This document shows positions 1 through 9,200 of a DNA stretch of 18,539 bases, in pieces; positions within the stretch are counted from its first letter, which is position 1; the number at the start of each line of letters is the position of its first letter. This stretch comes from JBBDXA01 sp040902585 (GTDB lineage Bacteria > Planctomycetota > Phycisphaerae > Phycisphaerales > Phycisphaeraceae). The stretch covers positions 1 to 18,539 of the forward strand of contig JBBDXA010000186.1 of NCBI GenBank assembly GCA_040902585.1, in the 5' to 3' direction. Both the position numbers and the translations under genes were made by a program. The notes beneath the pieces were generated by a model, which did no database searches, had not been told where the DNA came from, and was given only the letters and a program-made list of their open reading frames with translations.

Positions 1-1007
1 TCGTCGGGCAGATCATCCCGTGGAACTTCCCGCTGCTGATGGCGGCGTGGAAACTTGGCCCCGCGCTGGCGGCCGGCTGCACCATCGTGCTCAAGCCTGC
101 CGAGCAGACACCGCTCTCGGCGATTCGGCTGGGTGAACTCATTGTCGAAGCAGGGTTCCCCAAAGGCGTCGTCAACATCGTCACCGGCTTCGGCGAAACC
201 GCAGGGGCGGCACTCGCGGGTCATCCGGGGACGGACAAGATCGCCTTCACCGGCTCGACCGAAGTCGGCAAGCTCATCGTCAAAGCTGCGGCCAACGATC
301 TTCGCAAGGTCACGCTCGAACTCGGCGGCAAGAGTCCCAACATCATCCTGCGCGATGCGGACCTGGCCACGGCGATCCCCGCCGCGGCCAGCGCGATCTT
401 CTTCAACCACGGCCAGTGCTGCTGTGCCGGCTCGCGTCTCTACGCCCACAAAGACATCTTCAAGGAAGTCGTCGATGGCGTCGCGAAGGAAGCGAAAAAG
501 ATTCGCCTCGGTCATGGCAGCGATCCTGACACGGACATGGGTCCGCTCGTGAGTGATGAACAGTTCAGCCGCGTGTGCAGCTATCTCGAAGCGGGCGTGA
601 AGGAAGGCGCGACCGTCGCCGCCGGCGGCAAGCGCTTCGGCACCGAGGGCTACTTCGTGGAGCCCACCGTACTCACCAACACGAAGCCGGGCATGAAGGT
701 GGTCGATGAAGAAATCTTCGGCCCGGTCGTCACCGCGATGTCTTATAAGGATGAAGCGGAGATCGCCCCGGTCGCCAACAACACGGTGTACGGATTGGCG
801 GCGGCGATCTGGACGAGTGATTTGGGCAAGGCCCATCGCCTCGCGAGTCAGCTTCGCGCCGGGACGGTGTGGATCAACTGCTACAACATCTTCGATGCCG
901 CGCTGCCCTTCGGCGGGTACAAGCAGTCCGGCTGGGGCCGCGAGATGGGTCACGCGGCTTTGGAAAATTACCTGGAGACGAAAGCCGTGTGCGTGAAGAT
1001 CGGGTGA
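1..1007 (+). CDS. NAD(P)-dependent aldehyde dehydrogenase, 5' end outside the window
   Basis: This enzyme oxidises an aldehyde to a carboxylic acid with NAD(P)+ in the cytoplasm. The frame is open to the window edge: codons from base 3 read VGQIIPWNFPLLMAAWK, the conserved cofactor-binding stretch found about 150 residues into the family, so the N-terminal third is missing and the ATG at 39 is internal. Visible motifs are FTGSTEVG, the general-base Glu in LELGGKSPN (codon 318-320), and the catalytic Cys in FFNHGQCCCAGSR. By the pattern GQxCxAGSR, the middle of the three cysteines (codon 420-422) is the nucleophile. The C-terminal PFGGYKQSGWGREMG is typical of the betaine/retinal/phenylacetaldehyde-type branch. 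The substrate cannot be read from the sequence. It is followed after about 150 bases by the PSCyt1 gene pairs on the same strand, but no functional link is evident. Confidence 0.93.
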   Translation, partial: VGQIIPWNFPLLMAAWKLGPALAAGCTIVLKPAEQTPLSAIRLGELIVEAGFPKGVVNIVTGFGETAGAALAGHPGTDKIAFTGSTEVGKLIVKAAANDLRKVTLELGGKSPNIILRDADLATAIPAAASAIFFNHGQCCCAGSRLYAHKDIFKEVVDGVAKEAKKIRLGHGSDPDTDMGPLVSDEQFSRVCSYLEAGVKEGATVAAGGKRFGTEGYFVEPTVLTNTKPGMKVVDEEIFGPVVTAMSYKDEAEIAPVANNTVYGLAAAIWTSDLGKAHRLASQLRAGTVWINCYNIFDAALPFGGYKQSGWGREMGHAALENYLETKAVCVKIG

Positions 1008-1156
1008 GTTGACTGGCTTCGCGCTCAATGCTGCACGTGTGGGATGACAGCGGTTTGATTGATTCCAAATCCGCCAGGCCCGGCTGCGTAACTGTGGCGA
1101 GTCGGCAGATCAATAGCTGTCAGACGAACCACGGCGAGAATTGAGTGCAAGATCGA

Positions 1157-3832
1157 ATGATGAGTCGACTTTCGGAAAGTTTGTTGCCACGATGTCTGTC
1201 CGCGCTGGCGGGTGCATCGCTGATCGCGCTGACCTGCGGAAGCACATCGGCCTCGGCCTCGGCCGCCGCTTCACCCGATTACAAGTTCTTCGAGCAGAAG
1301 ATTCGCCCGGTGCTTGTGGAGCATTGCTATTCCTGTCACTCGGCTGACGCGCAGGCGAATAAGAAACTCAAAGGCGGTCTGCTGCTGGACACGCGCGAGG
1401 GTTCGCTTCGCGGCGGCGACAGCGGCAGGGCGGTGGTGCCGGGCGAAGCGGGCAAGAGCCTGCTGCTGAAGGCGATGAAGTACAGCGATCCGGACCTTCA
1501 GATGCCGCCGAAGAAGAAGCTGCCGGATTCGGTCGTGGCGGACTTTGAGAAGTGGATTGAATCGGGCGCTCTTGACCCGCGCGATGGCGAAGCGGTGACG
1601 CTGGTGAAGGCGATTGATCTGGAGAAGGCCGCGGACCACTGGGCGTTTCAGCCTTTGAGCAAGCCTGCGGTGCCAGCGGTGGCGGCGAAGTACGAGGCGA
1701 TGGTCATCACGCCGATCGATGCGTTTCTGCTGGAGCAGATGACGAAGGCGGGCGTCGAACCCGCGGCGAAGGCGGACCCGCGCACGCTGATTCGTCGCGT
1801 GTATCTGGACCTGATCGGTTTGCCGCCTTCGCCGGAGGAAGTTGCCGCCTTCGAACAATCCGCCATCCGCGATCCGCAATCCGCCATCTCTGATGTCGTC
1901 GATCGCCTTCTCGCTTCGCCGCGCTACGGCGAGCGCTGGGGTCGGCACTGGCTGGATGTCGCGCGGTACGCCGAGACGCAAGGCTACGAGCGCGATGAGA
2001 ACAAGCCCTTCGCCTGGCGCTATCGCGACTGGGTAATCGACGCCTTCAACAGCGACATGCATTACCTTCGCTTCGTGCAGGAGCAGATTGCCGGCGATGA
2101 ACTGGCGGACAGCACGGTCGCCTCGCGCATCGCCACCGGGTTCCTTCGCGTGGGCACGTTCGACACGATCGCCGCCGACGCCAAGATGGCGCGGTACGAC
2201 AATCTTGACGACACGCTGGGCGTGACCATGAGCGCGTTTCTGGGCATGACCATTCAGTGCGCCCGTTGTCACGATCACAAGTTCGAGCCGCTGTCGCAGG
2301 AGGATTACTTTCGGTTGCTGAGCGTCTTTGAACCGCTGCCCGACCCGAAGAAGGCGGTGGAAGTCGGCGGCCCCGCCGAGCGCGCGGCCTACGAAAAGGA
2401 ACTGGCGGCCTGGGAAGCGACGATCGCCGGTGACATGGCGTCGCTCGATGCGATTCGCGCCGCGGCCCTCGAAGGCACGAGCGCCGCGGAACTGGAAGAG
2501 AAGAAGATCAAGATCGATGCGAAGCGCCGAGACGAAACTCTTGCGGCCTACCGCGTGCCAAGCGCGGAACGTGACAAGAAACAGAAAGAAATCACCAGCC
2601 TCGACGGTGGGCGGCGCTTCGATGACATCATCCGCGCGATCGGCAGCGACGAACAGAAGAAGGAAGTCGAATCGCTGTACCGCGACCTGAAGCGCCGGAT
2701 GGACAAGGAAAAACCGCAGCCGATGTTGGCGCTGGCGGCGGGCGAAGGCAACATCGCGGGCGACGGCACGGCCAAGCGCCTGCCGCCGGTGCCTGTGCCG
2801 AGCGCGGGTGAAACGGCCAAGAACTGGCCTTCGATGAAGCTGATGATCCGCGGCGAGGTGCATCGCGAAGGCGATGTGGTTCGCATGGGCGTGCCGGAGA
2901 TTCTTTCTGTTGTGTCGAAGCAATCACTGCCCGCGCTGGAGCCGCTGGAAGGCAGCAGCGGCAGGCGGTTGTGGCTGGCGACGTGGATGGTGCAGTCGCA
3001 GCAGCCGCTCTTGGCGCGGACGATCGTCAATCGTGTCTGGCAGAATCACTTCGGGCGCGGGTTCGTGGCCAATGCGAATGAACTGGGCGTGGCCGGCGGC
3101 GAGCCTTCGCACCCGCAGCTCCTCGAATGGCTCGCGGCTGATTTCGTCGAGCACGGCTGGCGGCTCAAGCATCTGCACAAGCGCATCGTCACTTCGCGCC
3201 TGTACCAGCTTGCCGCGGAGCATCCGAATGTCGATGTGGACATCGAGGCCGCGCTCTACTCGCGCTGGAAGACGCGCAGGCTTGAGGCCGAGGCCATTCG
3301 CGATTCGATTCTCGCGGTGTCAGGTCGGCTCAACGACAAGATGCACGGCCCGAGCATCTATCCGCCGTTTGATGGCAAGGTCGTCGGCGCCTCGGCCGGC
3401 GAAGGCTGGCAGAAGTCGGATGAAGAAGAAGCCTCGCGTCGCAGTGTGTACATCTACGTCAAGCGGGCCCTTGCGCTGCCGGAGATGGAAATGCTCGGCT
3501 CACCGGACAGCTCCGTGAGCATGCCGCGCAGGCAGGTCGCGACCACGAGCGTGCAGGCCCTGTTGCTCCTCAACGGTCGCCTCGTCTCCGAACAGGCGGC
3601 CCACCTCGCACAGCGTTTGCAGCGAGAGGCGGGCAGCGAGCCGGCGGCCCAGGTGCGAAGGCTTTGGCTGCTGGCGCTGAGCAGGCAGCCGGGCGAGCGC
3701 GAACTCGACGCGGCCCTCGCCTACTTGAAGCAGCATCCGCGCGCCGGGCAGAATAAGGATGGCGTCGATGCCGCGATGATCGGCCTGTGCCAGGTGGTGA
3801 TGAATACGAATGAGTTTGTGTATCTAAATTGA
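1157..3832 (+). CDS. Secreted PSCyt1/DUF1549/DUF1553 protein (pair 1)
   Basis: A large planctomycete-specific protein of about 891 aa. A hydrophobic N-terminal segment (SALAGASLIALT) fits a secretion signal. It is followed by a PSCyt1-type cytochrome c domain at roughly residues 40-140 with a haem motif CYSCH (about 57-61) and a distal QMPPKKKL. DUF1549 covers about residues 184-388, with LIRRVYLDLIGLPP, SPRYGERWGRHWLD and the cysteine motif CARCHDHKFEP near residue 368. A charged, probably coiled-coil linker follows (about 408-521), then DUF1553 (about 598-881). The biochemical role of the family is unestablished; attachment of haem in the periplasm is inferred from CxxCH. Start choice is uncertain: ATG at 1157 or 1160 fits the signal peptide, while a GTG at 1145 with a weak GAG six bases upstream adds four residues. 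A heptamer repeat is embedded in frame at 1857-1884. Its usual DUF1501 partner follows only after an inserted two-gene cassette. Confidence 0.9.
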   Translation: MMSRLSESLLPRCLSALAGASLIALTCGSTSASASAAASPDYKFFEQKIRPVLVEHCYSCHSADAQANKKLKGGLLLDTREGSLRGGDSGRAVVPGEAGKSLLLKAMKYSDPDLQMPPKKKLPDSVVADFEKWIESGALDPRDGEAVTLVKAIDLEKAADHWAFQPLSKPAVPAVAAKYEAMVITPIDAFLLEQMTKAGVEPAAKADPRTLIRRVYLDLIGLPPSPEEVAAFEQSAIRDPQSAISDVVDRLLASPRYGERWGRHWLDVARYAETQGYERDENKPFAWRYRDWVIDAFNSDMHYLRFVQEQIAGDELADSTVASRIATGFLRVGTFDTIAADAKMARYDNLDDTLGVTMSAFLGMTIQCARCHDHKFEPLSQEDYFRLLSVFEPLPDPKKAVEVGGPAERAAYEKELAAWEATIAGDMASLDAIRAAALEGTSAAELEEKKIKIDAKRRDETLAAYRVPSAERDKKQKEITSLDGGRRFDDIIRAIGSDEQKKEVESLYRDLKRRMDKEKPQPMLALAAGEGNIAGDGTAKRLPPVPVPSAGETAKNWPSMKLMIRGEVHREGDVVRMGVPEILSVVSKQSLPALEPLEGSSGRRLWLATWMVQSQQPLLARTIVNRVWQNHFGRGFVANANELGVAGGEPSHPQLLEWLAADFVEHGWRLKHLHKRIVTSRLYQLAAEHPNVDVDIEAALYSRWKTRRLEAEAIRDSILAVSGRLNDKMHGPSIYPPFDGKVVGASAGEGWQKSDEEEASRRSVYIYVKRALALPEMEMLGSPDSSVSMPRRQVATTSVQALLLLNGRLVSEQAAHLAQRLQREAGSEPAAQVRRLWLLALSRQPGERELDAALAYLKQHPRAGQNKDGVDAAMIGLCQVVMNTNEFVYLN
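1857..1884 (+). repeat. In-frame heptamer tandem repeat, four units NATCCGC
   Basis: Four consecutive 7-mers read AATCCGC, CATCCGC, GATCCGC and AATCCGC, differing only in the first base. Because 28 bases plus flanking sequence stay in frame, they are translated as part of QSAIRDPQSAIS. This lies in the DUF1549 domain between AAFE and the conserved VVDRLLASPRYGE motif. The neighbouring paralogue at 6290 has AFLADQSPQAYEKVVDRLL here instead, without the repeat. Confidence 0.8.
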
Positions 3833-3851
3833 ACCTGAAGTCGGAGCTGGC

Positions 3852-3879
3852 TTGGCAGATGCATTGGCCGGGGTATGAT
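3852..3879 (+). promoter_or_regulatory. Sigma70-type promoter of the HNH cassette, leaderless arrangement
   Basis: The -35 hexamer TTGGCA (3852-3857) and the -10 hexamer TATGAT (3874-3879) each match consensus at five of six positions, with a 16-base spacer. The -10 ends six bases before the ATG at 3886, so the expected transcription start coincides with the A of the start codon. No ribosome-binding site is therefore needed. It lies just after the end of the upstream gene and gives the cassette independent expression. Confidence 0.6.
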
Positions 3880-3885
3880 TCAAGC

Positions 3886-4242
3886 ATGACACGCGTGACG
3901 CTTGACATTTCGGACGAACTGGCCGCGAGGCTCAGAGGACGGGAGCGTGACCTGGACCGGATTATCGCCAGCGGGTTGCGGCATATGCAGCCGGGCGAGA
4001 GCGCGTCGGAAGCGGTGTTGGAAGCCATCTCCAGCCTGCTGGCGGCACGCACGCCTGACGAAGTGTTGGCCCTGCGACCGGATGCGGCGCTGGCCGCGCG
4101 GGCGGCGACGCTTGTTGAGAAGAGCCACGATGCCGGCCTGACCGCTGACGAACAGGCGGAGTGGCAGCGGTACGAACTGCTTGAACATTTCATCCGCCTG
4201 GCCAAGGCGCGGGCGGCCCTTCAACGCCAATCGAATTCCTGA
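3886..4242 (+). CDS. Antitoxin-like small protein paired with an HNH endonuclease
   Basis: A 118-aa cytoplasmic protein. Its N-terminus (VTLDISDELAARL followed by RDLDRIIASGLRH) looks like the strand-helix-helix start of a ribbon-helix-helix or antitoxin-type protein. The middle holds PDEVLALRPDAALAARAATL and the C-terminus a charged helix with EWQRYELLEHFIRLAKARA. From memory of the family, similar proteins occur in cyanobacteria directly upstream of the same kind of HNH protein; no named function is known to me. ATG 3886 is preferred over a TTG at 3829 because the homologous-looking region begins there and a well-placed -10 box lies six bases upstream. Only two bases separate its stop from the HNH start, so the two are almost certainly co-translated. 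Whether it neutralises, represses or recruits the HNH protein is unknown. Confidence 0.8.
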   Translation: MTRVTLDISDELAARLRGRERDLDRIIASGLRHMQPGESASEAVLEAISSLLAARTPDEVLALRPDAALAARAATLVEKSHDAGLTADEQAEWQRYELLEHFIRLAKARAALQRQSNS

Positions 4243-4244
4243 CG

Positions 4245-4661
4245 ATGAGCCGTACTCATATCTCGGCCGAACTGCGACAACTGGTGCGACAGCGCGCCAG
4301 GCTGCGATGTGAGTATTGCCTCGTGCCGGAACTGGTCGGGTTCTTCGATTTTGAAGTGGATCACATCATCGCTCAAAAGCATGGCGGCCCGACGACGCCT
4401 GAAAACCTTGCCTGGTCCTGTGCTCTTTGCAACAACCGCAAGGGAACCGATATCGCTTCGATCGATCCCCAGACACAGGCTCGCGCGTTTCTGTTTCATC
4501 CTCGTCGCGATGACTGGGCCGATCACTTCACCTTGGAACATGGCCTGCTCCAGCCGCGCACCACCGTCGCCCGCGCTACGATTCATCTGCTTGTCCTGAA
4601 TGATCCGCAGGTGATTGAGATTCGCCGCATGCTGGTGCAGGCAGGGATAGCCGTCGATTGA
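4245..4661 (+). CDS. HNH endonuclease family protein
   Basis: A 138-aa protein with a complete HNH (beta-beta-alpha metal) nuclease core. It has a CEYC zinc knuckle at residues 22-25, the DH of VDHIIAQKHGG at 39-40 as catalytic and metal ligands, Asn54 in TPENLAW, a second knuckle CALCN at 59-63, and a following RKG. This predicts nicking or cleavage of DNA with a divalent metal. The C-terminal part carries FHPRRDDWADHF and a hydrophobic IHLLVLND segment, conserved in this subgroup as I recall it. It has no restriction or phage partner here; its only partner is the 118-aa gene two bases upstream. The ATG follows the upstream stop in a TGA-CG-ATG arrangement, implying translational coupling. 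It could be the effector of a toxin-antitoxin-like or defence cassette, or a domesticated homing-type nuclease. Confidence 0.88.
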   Translation: MSRTHISAELRQLVRQRARLRCEYCLVPELVGFFDFEVDHIIAQKHGGPTTPENLAWSCALCNNRKGTDIASIDPQTQARAFLFHPRRDDWADHFTLEHGLLQPRTTVARATIHLLVLNDPQVIEIRRMLVQAGIAVD

Positions 4662-4746
4662 ACGGGCTGGAGCCGCTGCGTTACCGTCACCGCGAGTTGT
4701 GCAATTTGCTGTGACAGTGCTTTCAATGATCGGATCGATGCTCGCG

Positions 4747-6180
4747 ATGAACCCCTTCAACTTCCACTACCCCTGCGGCATCACGCGCCGCCAGTCGCTC
4801 GCCCAGATGGGCAATGGCTTCTTCGGCACCGCGATGGCGTACATGCTCGCGAAGGACGGCCTGCTCGGCGCATCGCCCGCCAGCGCAGCCGAAGCCGCCG
4901 GTCCGCTCGCCTCCATCACCGCCCCGCGCCAGCCGCACTTCGCGCCCAGGGCCAAAGCCTGCATCTTCCTCTACATGGTCGGCGGCCCCAGCCACATCGA
5001 CACCTTCGATCGCAAGCCCAAGCTCACCGAACTGCATGGCAAGGATTACAAAGTCAGCGCCTCCAGCGCTCAGTCGCAGAAGTCTGGCGGCAAATGCAAA
5101 GGTTCGCCGTTCAAGTTCTATCAGTGCGGCCAGACGGGCAACGAAATCTCTGAAATCTTCCCGCACCTTCAGAAGGTCGGCGATGAACTGGCAATCCTCC
5201 GCGGCATGCACTGCGACTCCGCGGCTCACGGCGCAGCCACGCTCCAGATGAACACCGGCTACATCAGGCAAGGCTTTCCCGCGCTGGGCTCCTGGGCCAC
5301 CTATGGCCTGGGCAGCGTCAATCAGAATCTGCCCGGCTTCGTCGTCCTCGTTAACGGCGCGCCGTACTCGGGCGCTCAGAACTGGTCCAGCGCCTTCATG
5401 CCCGCCGCCTTTCAGGGCACCGTCTTCCGCGGCGGCAACGAACCGGTCGCCAACATCAAGCCAGCCGGCGCGACATCACTCAACGAACAACGCCAGCAGC
5501 TCGATCTCCTGAGCAGGCTCAACAACTGGCACATGGAAGGCGACACCTCCAACAGTGAACTCTCCGCCCGCGTCGCCAGCTACGAGCTCGCCTACCGCAT
5601 GCAGGCTTCCGCGCCTGAGGCGGTGGACCTCGCGCAGGAATCGGAGGCGACCCAAGAAATGTACGGCATCGGCAAAGGCCCGGGCGATCGCTTCGGCCAG
5701 AGCTGCCTGATGGCGCGAAGGCTCGTCGAGCGCGGCGTGCGCTTCGTCGAGATCTTCCACTCCAACTGGGACACGCACGGCGACAACGACAACCGCCATC
5801 GCAAACTCACCAGCGAGATCGATCAACCCTGGGCCGGCCTGATTCAGGATCTGAAACAGCGCGGCCTGCTCGACTCAACGATGGTGGTCTGGGCCGGCGA
5901 GTTCGGGCGCACGCCGTTCGGTGACAACGGCCGCGACCATCATGCCGCGGGCTTCACCACCGTCCTTGCCGGCGGCGGCATCAAGGGCGGCGTCACGCAC
6001 GGCGCGACTGATGACATCGGCTTCTTCGCCGTCGATGGCAAGACCCACGTCCACGACCTGCACGCGACCATTCTCCACCAGATGGGCCTGGATCACGAGC
6101 GACTCACCTATCGCTACAGCGGCCGGGACTTCCGCGTGACCGATGTCTCCGGCCATGTGATCCGCGAAATCATTTCCTGA
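4747..6180 (+). CDS. DUF1501 protein with Tat-like signal (pair 1)
   Basis: A 477-aa DUF1501 protein, distantly related in fold to the alkaline phosphatase/sulfatase superfamily. The N-terminus has a twin-arginine pattern TRRQSLAQMG (Arg14-Arg15) followed by a hydrophobic stretch, suggesting Tat export. Family landmarks are FLYMVGGPSHIDTFDRKP, RGMHCDSAAHGAATLQMNTG, HSNWDTHGDNDNRH, VVWAGEFGRTPFGDNGRDHH, and the end HVHDLHATILHQMGLDHERLTYRYSGRDFRVTDV. The His/Asp clusters could bind metal, but the reaction is not established. It is the usual partner of the DUF1549/DUF1553 gene upstream. In-frame starts also exist at 4699 (GTG), 4726 and 4738; 4747 is preferred because it puts a short n-region before the twin arginines. 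Confidence 0.9.
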   Translation: MNPFNFHYPCGITRRQSLAQMGNGFFGTAMAYMLAKDGLLGASPASAAEAAGPLASITAPRQPHFAPRAKACIFLYMVGGPSHIDTFDRKPKLTELHGKDYKVSASSAQSQKSGGKCKGSPFKFYQCGQTGNEISEIFPHLQKVGDELAILRGMHCDSAAHGAATLQMNTGYIRQGFPALGSWATYGLGSVNQNLPGFVVLVNGAPYSGAQNWSSAFMPAAFQGTVFRGGNEPVANIKPAGATSLNEQRQQLDLLSRLNNWHMEGDTSNSELSARVASYELAYRMQASAPEAVDLAQESEATQEMYGIGKGPGDRFGQSCLMARRLVERGVRFVEIFHSNWDTHGDNDNRHRKLTSEIDQPWAGLIQDLKQRGLLDSTMVVWAGEFGRTPFGDNGRDHHAAGFTTVLAGGGIKGGVTHGATDDIGFFAVDGKTHVHDLHATILHQMGLDHERLTYRYSGRDFRVTDVSGHVIREIIS

Positions 6181-6289
6181 CTCGATCGGCCTTCAGCAAG
6201 CCTACAATTCTGCCCCCGGCTTCGCTGGATTTCTGGCATCATTACGTATCTATGTCGTGCATGACAAGATCGTACCCATGGAACCGAGT

Positions 6290-9200
6290 ATGAAGACCAA
6301 TCGCCTGATTCTCCCGGCTGCCGCGATCCTTTGCGGGCTCGGCGCTGCTGCCTTCGCCGAGCCGAAGGTGTCGTTCAATCGCGACATTCGCCCCATCGTG
6401 TCCGACACCTGTTTTCAGTGTCACGGGCCTGATGAGAAGGAACGCAAGGCGGGCCTTCGGCTGGATGTGCGTGAGACCGCGCTCAAGCCGACGGAGTCGG
6501 GCGAGACGCCGATCGTGCCGGGGCATCCGGAGAAGAGCGAAATGATGCGTCGGCTGACGACGACGGACAAGACTGATCTCATGCCGCCGCGCAAGTTGAA
6601 CAAGCCGCTGACGCCCGCGCAGATTGAGACGGTGAAGAAGTGGATCGCGCAAGGCGCCCAGTACGAAGGGCACTGGGCCTTCACGAAAGTCGAGCGGCCC
6701 GCGCTGCCTGATCTCGATGCTGCTTTCCGCGATGCCGCCTCCGCGCTTGCGTTTTCGCGCACCAGCCCGCAATCGCTGAAGGCATGGTCGAAGAACCCGA
6801 TTGACCAATACATTCTCGCCCGCATGCTCCCCGAAGGGCTCACGCCCGCGCCGCAGGCGGACAAGGGAACGCTGATCCGTCGCGTCTCGCTCGATCTCAC
6901 CGGCCTTCCGCCGACGCCTGAGGAGATCGATGCCTTCCTCGCGGACCAGTCGCCGCAGGCTTATGAGAAGGTCGTCGATCGTCTGCTTACTTCGCCGCGC
7001 TACGGCGAGCACATGGCGCTGCGCTGGCTCGATATGGCGCGCTATGCCGACAGCAACGGGTTTCAGGTGGACAGCAGCCGGTATCAGTGGCCTTGGCGCG
7101 ACTGGGTGATCAAAGCGTTCAACGAGAACATGCCGTTCGATCAGTTCACGGTGGAGCAGATCGCCGGCGACATGCTGGAGCAGGGCCAGGGGCCAGGGGC
7201 CAAGGGCCAAGGGGCCGGCTCCAATTCCCCTCCCTCCCAGGGAGGGGTTAGGGGAGGGTCGGGCGCACGTCCGTCCGGCACCGCCCCTGCGCAACAAGAC
7301 CTGAAGAACACCGTTCCCCCGACCCTCCCCCAGCCCCTCCCTAAGAGGGAGGGGAGTACGGAGCACTGGATCAGCACGTCGTCCCTTTCTCGCGTCGTCG
7401 CGACAGGCTTTAATCGCAATCACAAGCTTAACGGCGAAGGCGGCATCATCGCTGAAGAATGGCGCATCGAGACGGTCATCGATCGCGTCGAGACCACGGG
7501 CATGACCTGGCTGGCGCTGACCTTCAACTGCTGCCGATGCCACGATCACAAGTTCGATCCCATCACGCAGAAGGAGTTTTATCAGTTCTTTGCGTACTTC
7601 AATAATGTGCCTGAAAGCGGCACGTTGCAGGGCGAATCGCGCAATACCGATCCGGTGGTGAAGGTGCCGGTGGGCGAGACGGAACTCGAAATGCAGGAGC
7701 TTCAGAAGCAGATCGCCGCGGCCGACGCGAAGGTGATCGAAGCGAAGAAGAATCTGCCCGCCCTTATCGCTGCATGGGAGCCGAGTTTCAAGAAGGAGAT
7801 CGATTCGCAGAAGCCCGCGTGGAACGGCTTGTCGCCCACCAGCGTGAAATCCATCGGCGGCGCAACCTTCACGCGCCAGGAAGACGGCTCCTACCTCGCC
7901 AGCGGCGCGAACCCCGCGAATGATACGTACGAAGTCATCGCTCCGATTGCGCCCGGAAATTTCACCGGCCTGCTGCTGGAATGCTTCATCGATCCCAGCC
8001 TGCCTGTGCAGAGCCTGGGTCGTTATCCCAACGGAAACTTCGTTCTCACCCGCGTCGAAGCAACCATCACCGCGCCGAGTCTGAAGGACCCGCTGACGGC
8101 GAAAATCACCAAGGCTGTCGCGGACTATTCGCAGAGCGGCTGGGACATTTCGTTCACACTCAATGGCAACAAGGCCAACGGCTGGGCGGTCGATGGCCCG
8201 ACGAAAAAAGAGAATCGCAAGGCGATGTTCCTCGTCGATGTGCCATTGACGGTGCCTGATAATGCGACGATCACGGTTCGCCTGTTTCACGAAGCGATCA
8301 ACCAGCACAACATCGGTCGCTTCCGCCTGGCTGCTACTTCTCTGCCGGCTGACGCGGTCACGCTTGAAGGCGTGCGCTTCCCCGAGAGTCTCAAGACAAT
8401 CGTCGCAACGCCTGCGGACAAGCGCACCGATGTGCAGCTGGCGGAGCTTGAGAAGTTTTTCATCGCCAACGTGGACAGCCCGATCCGCAGGGCTGCGGCC
8501 GAGGCGAATAGCGCGCGGGCGAAGATCGATTCGATCAAAGGCACGATGGCGACGGTGATGGTCATGCGCGAAGGCGCGGTGCGCAAGGCTTTCATTCTGG
8601 GACGCGGCGAATATGACAAGCCGGGCGAAGCGGTGACGGCCGGCCTTCCCGCCGCGCTGCCGCCGATGCCTGAAGGTGAGCCGAATAATCGCCTCGGTCT
8701 CTCCGCATGGATCGTTTCGCCGACCAACCCGCTCACCGCCCGCGTCTGGGTCAACCGCGCGTGGGAACGATTTTTCGGCACCGGCATCGTCAAGACCACC
8801 GAAAACTTCGGCTCGCAGGCAGAGTTCCCCAGTCACCCCGCGCTGCTGGACTGGCTCAGCGCCCAGTTCATGCAGGGCGATGACCACACTTCGCCCTGGG
8901 ACATGAAGGCGATCCAGAAGCTCATCGTCATGAGCGCTGCCTACCAGCAGTCCTCGCGCATCAACTCGCGCTCTGTCGAACTCGATCCCGAGAATCGCTT
9001 CCTCTCGCGCGGCCCGCGCTTCAGGCTTAAGGGCGAAGTGATCCGCGATCAGGCGCTCTTCGTCAGCGGACTGCTGGTTGAGAAACAAGGCGGGCCCAGC
9101 GTGCGGCCTTACATGCCCAAGGGTGTTTGGGATGAGACGAGTCGCTACGGCGACCTTCGCAACTATCAGCATGACAAGGGCGACGGACTCTATCGCAGAA

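Noticed and set aside
1008..1144. Promoter in the gap after the aldehyde dehydrogenase (TTGACT at 1010)
   Set aside because: No plausible -10 box lies 16-18 bases downstream; nothing else recognisable in the gap.
1271..2923. A 550-codon open frame on the - strand opposite the first PSCyt1 gene
   Set aside because: Same composition artefact: Arg/His-rich translation, no motif, no ribosome site, complete overlap with a confident gene.
3829..3885. TTG start at 3829 for the antitoxin-like gene
   Set aside because: It would overlap the preceding stop and run through a good promoter; the ATG at 3886 starts the conserved-looking region.
6232..6256. Third sigma54 site (TGGCAT near 6234) before the second PSCyt1 gene
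   Set aside because: The -12 TTGC element is absent at the required spacing.
6242..9172. A 976-codon open frame on the - strand opposite the second PSCyt1/DUF1549/DUF1553 gene
   Set aside because: It is rich in Arg, His and Ala, has no recognisable domain, and mirrors a gene with strong family motifs; GC-biased third positions on the + strand explain the missing stops.
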